The translations under genes were made by a program, and so were the position numbers. From NCBI RefSeq assembly GCF_001719125.1, contig NZ_CP017006.1, forward strand, positions 2,246,384 to 2,310,383: a stretch of 64,000 bases of DNA, written 5' to 3'. Positions 44,980 through 53,006 of the stretch are shown here, in pieces (position 1 is the stretch's first letter; each line of letters opens with the position of its first letter). The stretch comes from Sulfolobus sp. A20 (GTDB lineage: Archaea; Thermoproteota; Thermoprotei_A; Sulfolobales; Sulfolobaceae). The notes under the pieces are model-generated. The model was given only the letters and a program-made list of their open reading frames with translations, made no database searches and was not told the DNA's origin.

Positions 44980-45858
44980 CTACGAAGGCTTAGATTTTTC
45001 AACCTTATAATATGAAAGGAGCTTCTCCTTAACCTCTTGGTAATCTGAGTTACTCCTAACATAATCAGCCCCAATAGTCCATAGCTTACCATACCTACTA
45101 TAGTATATCCCAATGTTTTCTATATAAGGAAAATCGCTATACCTTGACCTAGCCTCGTCAGCTAACATTAAATAACCTACTAATTGGGACCAAGTGTATT
45201 CATCTAATTTCATTTCCTTGGTTGTCTTTACGTCTATCATCGTATTCCCAATTATCAAGTCGACGTCTGCTCCCCCAACTAGACTAGATACTTCCCTAAA
45301 GTCTGGATTTAACAAGTATTTTCCTTTACCGTTCTTTAATTCGTCTGGGACAATGTTGTACAGATCTATGAGGTCGTCTATATCCCTCTCATCTACTGGC
45401 GCATCTACGTCATCGTACATACTTGCCCTATATATTGAGTCAAGCCTAGCGAAACTTATGGTCAGCTCCACGTATCGTCTGGTTAATTTACCGTTAGCCA
45501 AGTATTCCTCTTTTTCCTTAAGGTATTCTTTCACTACTCTCTCTATTGACCTCAGATCGTCTTTGCCTAGAGTTTTATTTTTCAATTCTACTTTTCCAAA
45601 TAGTTTTATTACGTTTTCAACGTACTTAAAGCTATGTAATCCTATTATTGAGACTTCCACGGCATCAGGGTGCAGAAATTTAAGGTAGGACCTCAAGAGG
45701 TAATCAAAAGCTGTACCTACTATAGAGTAATTTTTAGTCTTAGGTTCGACTATGCAATTCCTAGAGCCTTGAAAGTAGTCTTTCGGGATAGGAATGGCTT
45801 CAACTATAACCCTTGCGAAACCGGCTCTAATGATTGAAGTAAGACTCAAATTACCCAT
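44980..45858 (-). CDS. PD-(D/E)XK nuclease-superfamily protein
   Basis: I start this at 45858 (MGNLSLTSIIRAGFARVIV, 292 residues); the 57 codons upstream overlap an IS-end repeat and do not look native. The C-terminal half has the restriction-like core VGGADVDLIIGNTMIDVKTT (Asp then Asp-Xaa-Lys) and the RecB-type WSQLVGYLMLAD motif. This matches PD-(D/E)XK_1-type nucleases. No helicase, methylase or Cas gene is next to it. A role in defence or repair is possible but unproved. Confidence 0.7.
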   Translation of the reverse strand: MGNLSLTSIIRAGFARVIVEAIPIPKDYFQGSRNCIVEPKTKNYSIVGTAFDYLLRSYLKFLHPDAVEVSIIGLHSFKYVENVIKLFGKVELKNKTLGKDDLRSIERVVKEYLKEKEEYLANGKLTRRYVELTISFARLDSIYRASMYDDVDAPVDERDIDDLIDLYNIVPDELKNGKGKYLLNPDFREVSSLVGGADVDLIIGNTMIDVKTTKEMKLDEYTWSQLVGYLMLADEARSRYSDFPYIENIGIYYSRYGKLWTIGADYVRSNSDYQEVKEKLLSYYKVEKSKPS

Positions 45859-45979
45859 TTTATTATTGGAAACACAAAATTTAAGCTTAAATGATATAAA
45901 CGGTTTATGGTAAGAGTATAACATAGAGACGTATAGACATAAGAAGTTTAATAAATAGAAAGAACCACTATTTGCGAAG

Positions 45980-46008
45980 TGACGAAAGCCTAGCCGGAGG
46001 AAGTCAGA
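45980..46008 (+). repeat. IS-end repeat, shortened
   Basis: It reads TGACGAAAGCCTAGCC then ggaggaagtcaga, lacking the loop of the palindrome. Confidence 0.6.
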
Positions 46009-46025
46009 TACTAATAATAGCTTTC

Positions 46026-46058
46026 TCAAACCTTACCAGCTCTTCGGAGGAGGTCAGA
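46026..46058 (+). repeat. IS-end repeat, right half
   Basis: It reads caaaccttaccagctcttc then GGAGGAGGTCAGA, 20 bases after the previous copy. Confidence 0.55.
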
Positions 46059-46382
46059 AGGGAAAACTCGACGAATTTATAGCATAAACCAAGTTACGTC
46101 GACATCTGGAGCAGTTTGGCAGGACTACTTGTAGTGAGGTATATAACACGTGGATCTGAAGATAATGAGGAGTAGTACAAGGAGAGTTAAGGAGTGGTAT
46201 AGCATCCCTTGATTACCTAAAACGACATTCTGTTTTTCAGATCACAAAATGTATTACCGTTTTTCTTTCAGTAAATTATTTGATGTACGCTAATTAGACA
46301 AAAAACGTGACGGCATCTCACTTAGCGACAACCACGATATGGTAACTGAAGGCTGATTCAACTCATCTAAACGCACAGATGT
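46059..46382. other. Gap without a recognised gene
   Basis: No protein-like frame is seen. It lies between IS debris and the structured RNA at 46383 and may hold its promoter, but I see no convincing TATA box at the expected distance. Confidence 0.35.
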
Positions 46383-46444
46383 GGCGGGGGGATGATGAGA
46401 GGTTAGCGAGCTGTGAAGATCCCGTGTGAGCCTGACCCCCCGCC
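46383..46444 (+). ncRNA. Probable C/D box small RNA with a long GC clamp
   Basis: A perfect nine-base-pair terminal stem (ggcgggggg at 46383-46391 with ccccccgcc at 46436-46444) directly encloses a C box ATGATGA (46392-46398) and a D box CTGA (46432-46435). This is the archaeal C/D guide RNA architecture (kink-turn next to the terminal stem), total 62 bases. An internal C' box-like TGTGAAG lies at 46412-46418; the D' box is not clear. The 13 bases before the D box (atcccgtgtgagc) would be the guide for 2'-O-methylation. It is a GC island in very AT-rich sequence. The target is unknown. Confidence 0.65.
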
Positions 46445-46572
46445 ATTTATTTAAACACCCCCATGTACTTATTTAAACTTTTCTCATATTTTCTCCACTA
46501 GAAGGTTTAAAAGAGAGAAAAAGGAGTGTTTCCCGACCTATTCTTCGTGAGATCTTCCTTTTTTATCTAAAC

Positions 46573-46618
46573 TGACTTCCTCCCCACCCTAAAGGATAAA
46601 GGCTCCTTATCTTTTGTG
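46573..46618 (-). repeat. IS-end repeat
   Basis: On the minus strand it reads tcacaaaagataaggagcc, then tttatcctttagggtggggaggaagtca in two parts. Confidence 0.65.
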
Positions 46619-46625
46619 ACGTATT

Positions 46626-46802
46626 CGTATACCTCAGAGGTATTTCGGATCAGAATCAGAACCTCACGGTATTGCTGATGGTATAGGTCACTTAGGAGGT
46701 GCTGTAGGTCCAACTATCTTCTACTCTGGAAATCAGCATTTAGCCATGCTTAGCATAGGAATTGTCGCGTCCTTAGCTGGTCATTCTAAGGTGGGAAGTT
46801 AA
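46626..46802 (+). pseudogene. 3' fragment of a major facilitator (MFS) transporter gene
   Basis: One open frame reads RIPQRYFGSESEPHGIADGI, GHLGGAVGPTIFYSGN and LAMLSIGIVASLAGHSKVGS with a stop. The pattern RxxGxxxGIxxxxGxxGGxxGP is the MFS sugar/dicarboxylate transporter signature before the last helices. No upstream part is present; it begins right after an IS-end repeat. The following 46803-46995 shows no gene I can support; an open frame at 46858-47058 runs through a repeat copy and is doubtful. Confidence 0.65.
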
Positions 46803-46995
46803 GACAACTGGTTGAACAAATAAGAATTCCTTTAGCATAAATAGCAGGGCTTCCTTTGTGAGAATAAAATTTTATGAAATTGTTGTTAACACAGTGACGT
46901 TAAGGGAAAACATAATGAAGAGAGAAATAAAGAAAATTGTTAACGTATTGGAAAAAACCTCTTCCTTTTTAGTCTCTTCTAATGGAGTAACTCCC

Positions 46996-47037
46996 ACAAA
47001 GGTTAGACCTCGTCATTTATGGCGGGGAGAAGGTCAG
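46996..47037 (+). repeat. IS-end repeat
   Basis: It reads acaaaggttagacctcgtc, atttatggcgggg and AGAAGGTCAGA. Confidence 0.7.
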
Positions 47038-47149
47038 AAATTGAAGAACACTTTTTAGCCCTAGTGAAGACTTTCAATGGTACACTTCATTATAAATAAA
47101 AATTAATAAATAATCAAGACTTATAATTAATAATCTTTCCTCAAACCCT

Positions 47150-49285
47150 TTAGAATATGCTTATGATATAATCCATTCTAGGTCTCTTACTAGGATCTGG
47201 ATTAGTAGTGAGCAAAATAACCTTTCTAAAATTATCTGGATAAGCGGAAAGAGAGGCTATTAACCCACCACTATAATATCTCATGTACTTCTCCTCAGCT
47301 TCCTTCAAGATATTCAAGAACCTACTCCCATTCCTCATATAATCATCTAAAGCATCATCCATCAACTTGACCAACTCTGGGGGATTAAAAGACCTCCTAG
47401 TCAAAGCCGTGTAAAGAGAAGCCCCAAAAGAGAACACATCCATTGATGGGTCAGCCTTGCCAAGTATAATAGCCTTGACTTGATCAATAGAACAGTACTG
47501 TGCAGTATACTGCGTAACCCTCTCCCCAACCCTCTTGGCAGAACCCAAATCCCCCAACTTAACCTCAGCATTACCATTAATCAAACTATTATAAACCTCC
47601 TCACCAGTCCTACCCAAAGGCCTACTAAAGAAAACGTTCTGAGGCTTAACGTCCAAGTGAACATAACCACTCTTGTGAAGATAATCCAAAGCCTTACCAA
47701 CCTTAAAGAACACAACCCTGAGAATATCAACCCAACGGGAGGAGAAGAATATCACATCCTCATTAATTAGACCACTCAAACTCCCACCACCCATGTACTC
47801 CATAACAATAGCAGGAGGATTAGACAAATAATACTTAACCTCACCCGTCTCAATCCTTTTCAACAAATTCATATCAAGGAAAATACCAAATATTCTAACA
47901 ACATTACCACTACCCTCAGACAACCTTTGTAAATTCGAAGACTCCTTATAAATATCCTCAAAAGTCAGCTTACTAACCCTCGTAGCTTGCGTAGGCGAAT
48001 AAGAAAGTATAGGAATCTTAATAGCATAATAATCATTACCAGACCTAGCCAACAAAACATAAGAAGTCCCACCCATCCCCAAAACACTCTCAACAGTATA
48101 ACCATAAACCTCCTTCCCAACCCATAGATTAGCATCCCACTTATCAAGACTAGGTAAAGGAGAAGGTTGGATTGAAGATGGAGAAGGGATTTTTTGAATT
48201 ATTGAGTGCTTGACTAATATTTCCTCAGCCTTATCCCTTCTATTATCCCTTATCTTAGGATTATAATAAATATACTTAGCTAACCTTATCGCATTATTCA
48301 CACTAATCTTATCCAAGAACTCTAGAAAACTATCTGCGCTCTTAGGAACTCTTCCAGTATTGATTATACAATCAATTATACTACTAAAATTACACGTTAT
48401 TTTTTTATAATCTAAAGTATAATTATTCATGACCCATATTGCCCCTCCACACTCCCCATCATCAACCAATTGAGAGAATATATTCTCTATTGCAAATCCA
48501 TTAGCCTCCAACTCAGAAATGTACATTCTAGCCGCTGCGTAATTTCTATTACGTAATGCTTGAATCAGAGCGTTATAAACGTCATAGTTTTGCGTCATAC
48601 TAGATGAGACAGAAGACTGTCCCCCAATTGAGTAAGTTTGACTCCCATTAGATGCGTCAAAAACCAGCCAACCGAAGCCTATAATATTTAATAAGGAGAA
48701 GAAGGGGAAGGAAACCAGCATAGCCTTAACCTTATTCTCTCTATAAAACTCAATACCTGCTATGACTTGCCCAATAACGAAAAGTAGAGCTTCAGATATC
48801 GAAAAGAGTGAATAAAATGTAGGATCAGAGGAGATATTCGATACGATAAACGCTTGTATAATACTATTGCTTATTAATGAAATTGATGATATGAGAACTC
48901 CCTTAGACCTCCTATAAAGGTAAGCAAATATCCACCCAGAGATTAAGTTAACTAACCCTCCTAATTGAAGAAGAAAACTGTTTCCTCGTATAAGTTGTAA
49001 AATAGATAAATTTAATACACTCACTGGGTTTTCGAATATAGCGTAGACAATTAAGCTAAGCCTAACGATCTCATTATTGTTAACTACACTACTAGAATAT
49101 ATAATCGGGCTATTTGTAGTGTTCACGACGTTAAGAACGTTGTTAAAAAGGTCACCCCTAATTGAACCGCTAACTATTGCTGGTAAGAAGCCCGAGACAA
49201 TGTAATAGAAAGTAGTATAGATAAAACTAAACACTGCTATGAAAGCTGAAAATGCTACTCTATCATCACTTGAACTGCTCGACAT
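47150..49285 (-). CDS. Membrane-anchored eukaryotic-type Ser/Thr protein kinase
   Basis: The 711-residue protein has an N-terminal membrane region with about six helices (residues 10-225), a helical repeat-like region (about 235-360) and a C-terminal protein kinase domain from about 395. Kinase motifs: glycine loop LGMGGTSYVLLA, lysine in YYAIKIP, catalytic loop HLDVKPQN, and DLG in place of DFG, then YTAQYCSIDQV and DVFSFGASLYTAL. The kinase should lie in the cytoplasm and the membrane part may sense signals. It resembles the group of membrane kinases in Sulfolobales. No phosphatase lies next to it. Confidence 0.88.
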   Translation of the reverse strand: MSSSSSDDRVAFSAFIAVFSFIYTTFYYIVSGFLPAIVSGSIRGDLFNNVLNVVNTTNSPIIYSSSVVNNNEIVRLSLIVYAIFENPVSVLNLSILQLIRGNSFLLQLGGLVNLISGWIFAYLYRRSKGVLISSISLISNSIIQAFIVSNISSDPTFYSLFSISEALLFVIGQVIAGIEFYRENKVKAMLVSFPFFSLLNIIGFGWLVFDASNGSQTYSIGGQSSVSSSMTQNYDVYNALIQALRNRNYAAARMYISELEANGFAIENIFSQLVDDGECGGAIWVMNNYTLDYKKITCNFSSIIDCIINTGRVPKSADSFLEFLDKISVNNAIRLAKYIYYNPKIRDNRRDKAEEILVKHSIIQKIPSPSSIQPSPLPSLDKWDANLWVGKEVYGYTVESVLGMGGTSYVLLARSGNDYYAIKIPILSYSPTQATRVSKLTFEDIYKESSNLQRLSEGSGNVVRIFGIFLDMNLLKRIETGEVKYYLSNPPAIVMEYMGGGSLSGLINEDVIFFSSRWVDILRVVFFKVGKALDYLHKSGYVHLDVKPQNVFFSRPLGRTGEEVYNSLINGNAEVKLGDLGSAKRVGERVTQYTAQYCSIDQVKAIILGKADPSMDVFSFGASLYTALTRRSFNPPELVKLMDDALDDYMRNGSRFLNILKEAEEKYMRYYSGGLIASLSAYPDNFRKVILLTTNPDPSKRPRMDYIISIF

Positions 49286-49411
49286 CTCAATTTTTTATGT
49301 GAATAACATTTAAAAAGGATTTCGGTCATTAATAGAAATATCATTTAATAAAAGTTTCTGAGGAAATAAAAATAACACAAATTAGTGCAAGTCCCATCAA
49401 ACATTAAAATT

Positions 49412-49456
49412 ATACTCCTCACTGCCTAAAGGGCGAGGCTTTCCTTAACTTTGTCA
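49412..49456 (-). repeat. IS-end repeat, most downstream copy
   Basis: On the minus strand it reads TGACAAAGTTAAGGAAAGCC, tcgccctttaggcag and tgaggagtata. No copies occur after this point. Confidence 0.7.
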
Positions 49457-49485
49457 TTCCAAGCTGGGGAGTTAAGACAACTGGG
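49451..49485 (+). repeat. Second copy of the MFS-gene tail
   Basis: The stretch tcattccaagctggggagtt then aagacaactgg matches tcattctaaggtgggaagtt and aagacaactgg at 46782-46813, the end of the MFS fragment. It is a short duplicated scar. Confidence 0.5.
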
Positions 49486-49518
49486 ATATATCTCTTGAAA
49501 AAGTCAGATAATAAAAAA

Positions 49519-50079
49519 TTAACACAAGTCATCACCATAGTTAAAGTTAGCGTTAGAGTCCTTCAACAATGGTAAGTTCTTATCCTTCTCCGATAATATA
49601 AAATTTTCAACCTTATACCACTTCACGCCAACTTCCGGATCATCATAACGTATTCCAGAATCGTACTCCTTAGCGAATTCCCTAGTAACTAAATAAACTA
49701 CATGGGAGTCCTCTAATGCCAAAAACCCATGTGCAAAACCAACGGGTATCCATAAAAGCTTACCCGGCGTTAACTCTGCATAAACCCATTTTTTATAATA
49801 AGGCGAACCTTTCCTTAAGTCAACAGCAACATCGAATATTTTACCAGATATCACAGTAACCAACTTACCTTGAGGTATTGGCTTTATCTGAAAGTGTAAC
49901 CCCCTTAACACTCCTTTCTTCGAAAAGGAGTGATTAATCTGTACGAAGTTGCAGGGAATATACTCTTTGAACTCGCTCTGCTTATATAACTCCTCAAAGT
50001 AGCCCCTATCATCAGAGAACTGCTTAGCCTCTACTAAGATAACTTCCGGTATCTCTAAACGCTTAAACTTAAAAGGCAT
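49519..50079 (-). CDS. rmlC: dTDP-4-dehydrorhamnose 3,5-epimerase
   Basis: The 186-residue cupin has RmlC hallmarks: DDRGYFEELYKQSEF, QINHSFSKKGVLRGLHFQ (catalytic histidine in GLHFQ), DVAVDLRKGSPYYKKW and WIPVGFAHGFLALED. It epimerises C3 and C5 of dTDP-4-keto-6-deoxyglucose. A perfect ribosome site GGAGGTGA (50085-50092) overlaps the rmlB stop codon, five bases before the ATG. It is the last gene of the rmlD-A-B-C operon. Confidence 0.95.
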   Translation of the reverse strand: MPFKFKRLEIPEVILVEAKQFSDDRGYFEELYKQSEFKEYIPCNFVQINHSFSKKGVLRGLHFQIKPIPQGKLVTVISGKIFDVAVDLRKGSPYYKKWVYAELTPGKLLWIPVGFAHGFLALEDSHVVYLVTREFAKEYDSGIRYDDPEVGVKWYKVENFILSEKDKNLPLLKDSNANFNYGDDLC

Positions 50080-50084
50080 TTAAG

Positions 50085-51041
50085 TCACCTCCATGGTAAA
50101 TCGTCCTTGAAGAACTTATCACTCAACATTGGCTCCCACCACCACTTATTGTTAAGATACCACTCCACTGTCTTTTTCAGCCCTTCCCTCAAAGGAGTTA
50201 CCTCATATTCTATCGATGGCTTCATACAGTACCTCCTATCATGCCCGGGTCGATCCTCAACGAACTTCACCCTAACCTCCCTGCCCATTATCTCACCTAT
50301 CGTCATCACAACGGATAGGTTAGTCATAACCTGTTTCCCAGGTAAATTGTAGACATCACCATCCCACTTAGCGAACTTCTCTATTATATCAGCGATTATC
50401 CTCGCAGTGTCCTCAACGTATATCCAGTCCCTTTCTTGTTTCCCATCACCATAAATAGGTATAGGAAGACCCAGCAAAGTCCTAATTATCGTCTTTGGTA
50501 TCAACTTCTCAGGGAATTGCCTAGGTCCGTAGTTGTTTGAAGGTCTCACAATGACTGCCTTAACCCCATAAGTCCTAACGTAAGCCTTTACGAACATATC
50601 AGCTGAAGCCTTTGACGCACTGTAAGGAGAAGAGGGTCTTAGGGGTGAACTCTCATCTGCACACTGTTCATCTCCGTATACCTCATCAGTCGAAATATGA
50701 ACGTACTTGAAACCGTATTTCCTAGAAGCCTCCAAAACGTTTATAACACCTAGGACGTTAGTCTCCACGAAATCCTTTGGGGAGTAAATAGACCTATCTA
50801 CGTGCGTCTCAGCTGCGAAGTTTATTACCACATCTACCCCTTTAGAGAACACCACATCGAGGGAACTTATATCCCTAATATCTCCCCTTACGAAAACGTG
50901 CTCAGTCCCCTTTAAGTTCTCTAATCTCCCTGCATAAGTTAAGGCGTCAAAGACATATGGTCTTATCCCCCTCTTGTTCAGCTCCCTTACGAAGGCAGAG
51001 CCTATGAACCCTGCCCCTCCTAGGACTACAAAGTTAACCAT
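50085..51041 (-). CDS. rmlB: dTDP-glucose 4,6-dehydratase
   Basis: The 318-residue SDR protein has the NAD site VLGGAGFIGSAFVREL, the catalytic YSASKAS (Tyr-Xaa3-Lys), HISTDEVYGD and VRPSNNYGPRQFPEKL. This converts dTDP-glucose to dTDP-4-keto-6-deoxyglucose. The start lies 16 bases inside rmlA, with gggtga as ribosome site. The family and pathway step are firm from the four-gene context. Confidence 0.95.
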   Translation of the reverse strand: MVNFVVLGGAGFIGSAFVRELNKRGIRPYVFDALTYAGRLENLKGTEHVFVRGDIRDISSLDVVFSKGVDVVINFAAETHVDRSIYSPKDFVETNVLGVINVLEASRKYGFKYVHISTDEVYGDEQCADESSPLRPSSPYSASKASADMFVKAYVRTYGVKAVIVRPSNNYGPRQFPEKLIPKTIIRTLLGLPIPIYGDGKQERDWIYVEDTARIIADIIEKFAKWDGDVYNLPGKQVMTNLSVVMTIGEIMGREVRVKFVEDRPGHDRRYCMKPSIEYEVTPLREGLKKTVEWYLNNKWWWEPMLSDKFFKDDLPWR

Positions 51042-52072
51042 GAGTTTTCACCCACTATTAACTTCTGCCACCTATTACCCCTCTTTATGGTCACGTTACT
51101 CCCGATCAAGGAGTCCATCAGATAGACCCCTCCTTCAACACTCACGTTATCCAAGACCACACTGTGTTCAACTTCACTATCCTTTATCGAACAATTATCC
51201 CCTATTGAGGTGTAAGGTCCTATATATGAGTTTACAATTTTAGACCCCTTGCCTATATATGCAGGACCCCTCACAGTACTGTTCTCTATTGTAGCATTAT
51301 CGTCTATGAAGACCCTTCCCTCCACGCTTGAGTTTATTACCCTCGATGTGGTACTCAAACTCCTCGATATCTTGCTGTCTAAGAGGAAAGCGTTAGCCTC
51401 AAGTATGTCTGTAGGGGTACCAGTGTCCTTCCACCATCCTTCAACTATTTCATAGCTTACATCAAAGCCCCTATCTATGAGACCTTGGATCGCGTCAGTT
51501 ATCTCCAGCTCACCCCTCCAGCTGGGCTTAAGCGTCTCTATCACGTCAAAGACGTTCTTATCAAAACCGTAAACGCCGACTAAGGCTAGGTCAGATAGCC
51601 TCTCCTTAGGCTTCTCTACGAGCTTGACCACTTTACCTTCCCTTATCACGGCAACACCAAATCGGGAGGGGTCTTGCACCCTAGCCAGCAATATTGAGGC
51701 ATTTGAGCCAAAGGAGGAGAACTTCCTCAAGTCGTAGTTCACTATGTTATCCCCTAAATACACTATGAACTTCTCTTCCTTCACCAAATCCTTAACCTTA
51801 TAGACAGCGTCAGCCAACCCCCTAGCCTTACCTTGATAAATGTACGTTATGTTTACGCCAAAACCCCTCCCATCTCCGTAGTACTCTATTACTTTGTTGG
51901 GCATATTATCCCCCAATACGACGATGACATCGTGAATCCCCGCATCACGTATTTGTTCCAATACCCACTGAGATATGGGCTTTCCAGCAATCTTAATCAA
52001 CTGCTTTGGTCCAGTATGAGTTAAAGGTCTAAGCCTAGTCCCCTGCCCACCGTGGAGAATTACTGCCTTCAT
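51026..52072 (-). CDS. rmlA: Glucose-1-phosphate thymidylyltransferase, long form with beta-helix tail
   Basis: The 348-residue protein has a nucleotidyltransferase domain (MKAVILHGGQGTRLRPLTHT, PKQLIKIAGKP, VYLGDNIV, VEKPKE) and a C-terminal left-handed beta-helix (hexapeptide repeats from about residue 245, such as GSKIVNSYIGPYTSIGDNC). Typical bacterial RmlA is about 290 residues without the helix; the archaeal long form is common. The usual LAGG start reads LHGG. The ATG overlaps the rmlD stop (ATGA). It makes dTDP-glucose. Confidence 0.93.
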   Translation of the reverse strand: MKAVILHGGQGTRLRPLTHTGPKQLIKIAGKPISQWVLEQIRDAGIHDVIVVLGDNMPNKVIEYYGDGRGFGVNITYIYQGKARGLADAVYKVKDLVKEEKFIVYLGDNIVNYDLRKFSSFGSNASILLARVQDPSRFGVAVIREGKVVKLVEKPKERLSDLALVGVYGFDKNVFDVIETLKPSWRGELEITDAIQGLIDRGFDVSYEIVEGWWKDTGTPTDILEANAFLLDSKISRSLSTTSRVINSSVEGRVFIDDNATIENSTVRGPAYIGKGSKIVNSYIGPYTSIGDNCSIKDSEVEHSVVLDNVSVEGGVYLMDSLIGSNVTIKRGNRWQKLIVGENSWLTL

Positions 52073-52893
52073 TTCACCACCATATACTTTAAGTTCTCCT
52101 CTAATGAATAGAAGTCTATAGAGACTAACCTCTTAGCCTTGCTTATATCCAGAGAGGAGTCGAAAGGTCTCTTAGCTACCCAACCCTTTATCTCATCAGT
52201 TTCCTTTACGTTTTTCGGCAAATTATAAGCCTCTGCTATCCTTAAGGCTAACTCATAACGTGAGACCCTCTCACCTGCAACGTTTATAACACCAGTCTTC
52301 CTTATCTCTATCAACTCCTTTATAGCCTCAGCTAATAACTTTGCTGAAATAGGGGAATAATAGCCCTTGAAGGCTAAGACTTCTTTCCCCTCCTTAAGCG
52401 TTTTGTAAACAAATATCGGAAAGCCCTTATGCTTAAAGACGCCTGAAGTCCTAACTACGAGAGAATCATCATAAGACAAAGCATAGCCCTCACCCACTAA
52501 CTTTGAAATACCGTAGTAGTTTATTGGGTTAGGTGTGTCAGATTCTGCATAGTTACCCCTTTCTCCGTCAAAGACATAGTCGGTACTCACGTGGACTAAG
52601 TATGCCTCTGTTACCCTAGAAGCCCTAACTATGTGCTTTACCGCCTCAGCGTTAACCTCAAAGGCCTTATCTTTATCCCTCTCACACCCATCAACGTCTG
52701 TATAAGCTACAGCATTTATTATAACGTCTGGCTTGACCTTAAGTATAAAGTTTTCTAGGAGGGGGAAGTCAGTGACGTCGATCTTTACCCCACCTATGAC
52801 TTCTGAAGAGGAATAAGTCTTTATAGCGTTGGGGAAGAGCTTAGAAAGCTCAGAGCCTAACTGTCCAGAAGCCCCCAGTATCAGAACCTTCAT
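52069..52893 (-). CDS. rmlD: dTDP-4-dehydrorhamnose reductase
   Basis: I start at 52893 (MKVLILGASGQLGSELSKLF), 13 codons into the frame, because the Rossmann strand begins there. The 274-residue protein has DVDGCERDKDKAFEVNAEAV, HVSTDYVFDGERGNY and the YYGISKLVGE Tyr-Lys pair. It makes dTDP-L-rhamnose, the last step. It is the first gene of rmlDABC; a T-rich upstream stretch should hold the promoter. Confidence 0.94.
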   Translation of the reverse strand: MKVLILGASGQLGSELSKLFPNAIKTYSSSEVIGGVKIDVTDFPLLENFILKVKPDVIINAVAYTDVDGCERDKDKAFEVNAEAVKHIVRASRVTEAYLVHVSTDYVFDGERGNYAESDTPNPINYYGISKLVGEGYALSYDDSLVVRTSGVFKHKGFPIFVYKTLKEGKEVLAFKGYYSPISAKLLAEAIKELIEIRKTGVINVAGERVSRYELALRIAEAYNLPKNVKETDEIKGWVAKRPFDSSLDISKAKRLVSIDFYSLEENLKYMVVK

Positions 52894-53006
52894 GTTGTTT
52901 AATACTCTTAATAAACAAAAATGTTTTTCCATTCACCGTCCAGAACATAGCCTTAACTCCTCACCCAGTTAACAGTAAACCACAATTATAAAACTGCACA
53001 CCTTTT

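Noticed and set aside
45194-45688. 164-codon open frame on the plus strand
   Set aside because: It is fully antisense to the PD-(D/E)XK gene and its product is Ser/Thr/Phe-rich without motif, as expected for a shadow frame.
46858-47058. 66-codon open frame as a small protein gene
   Set aside because: Its last third reads through an IS-end repeat, so the coding length is accidental; no family match is seen.
5150-49456. The palindromic repeats as a CRISPR array or as plain terminators
   Set aside because: Copies are hundreds to thousands of bases apart, on both strands, without regular spacers. They carry conserved non-palindromic edges and lie upstream as well as downstream of genes, which fits IS ends better.
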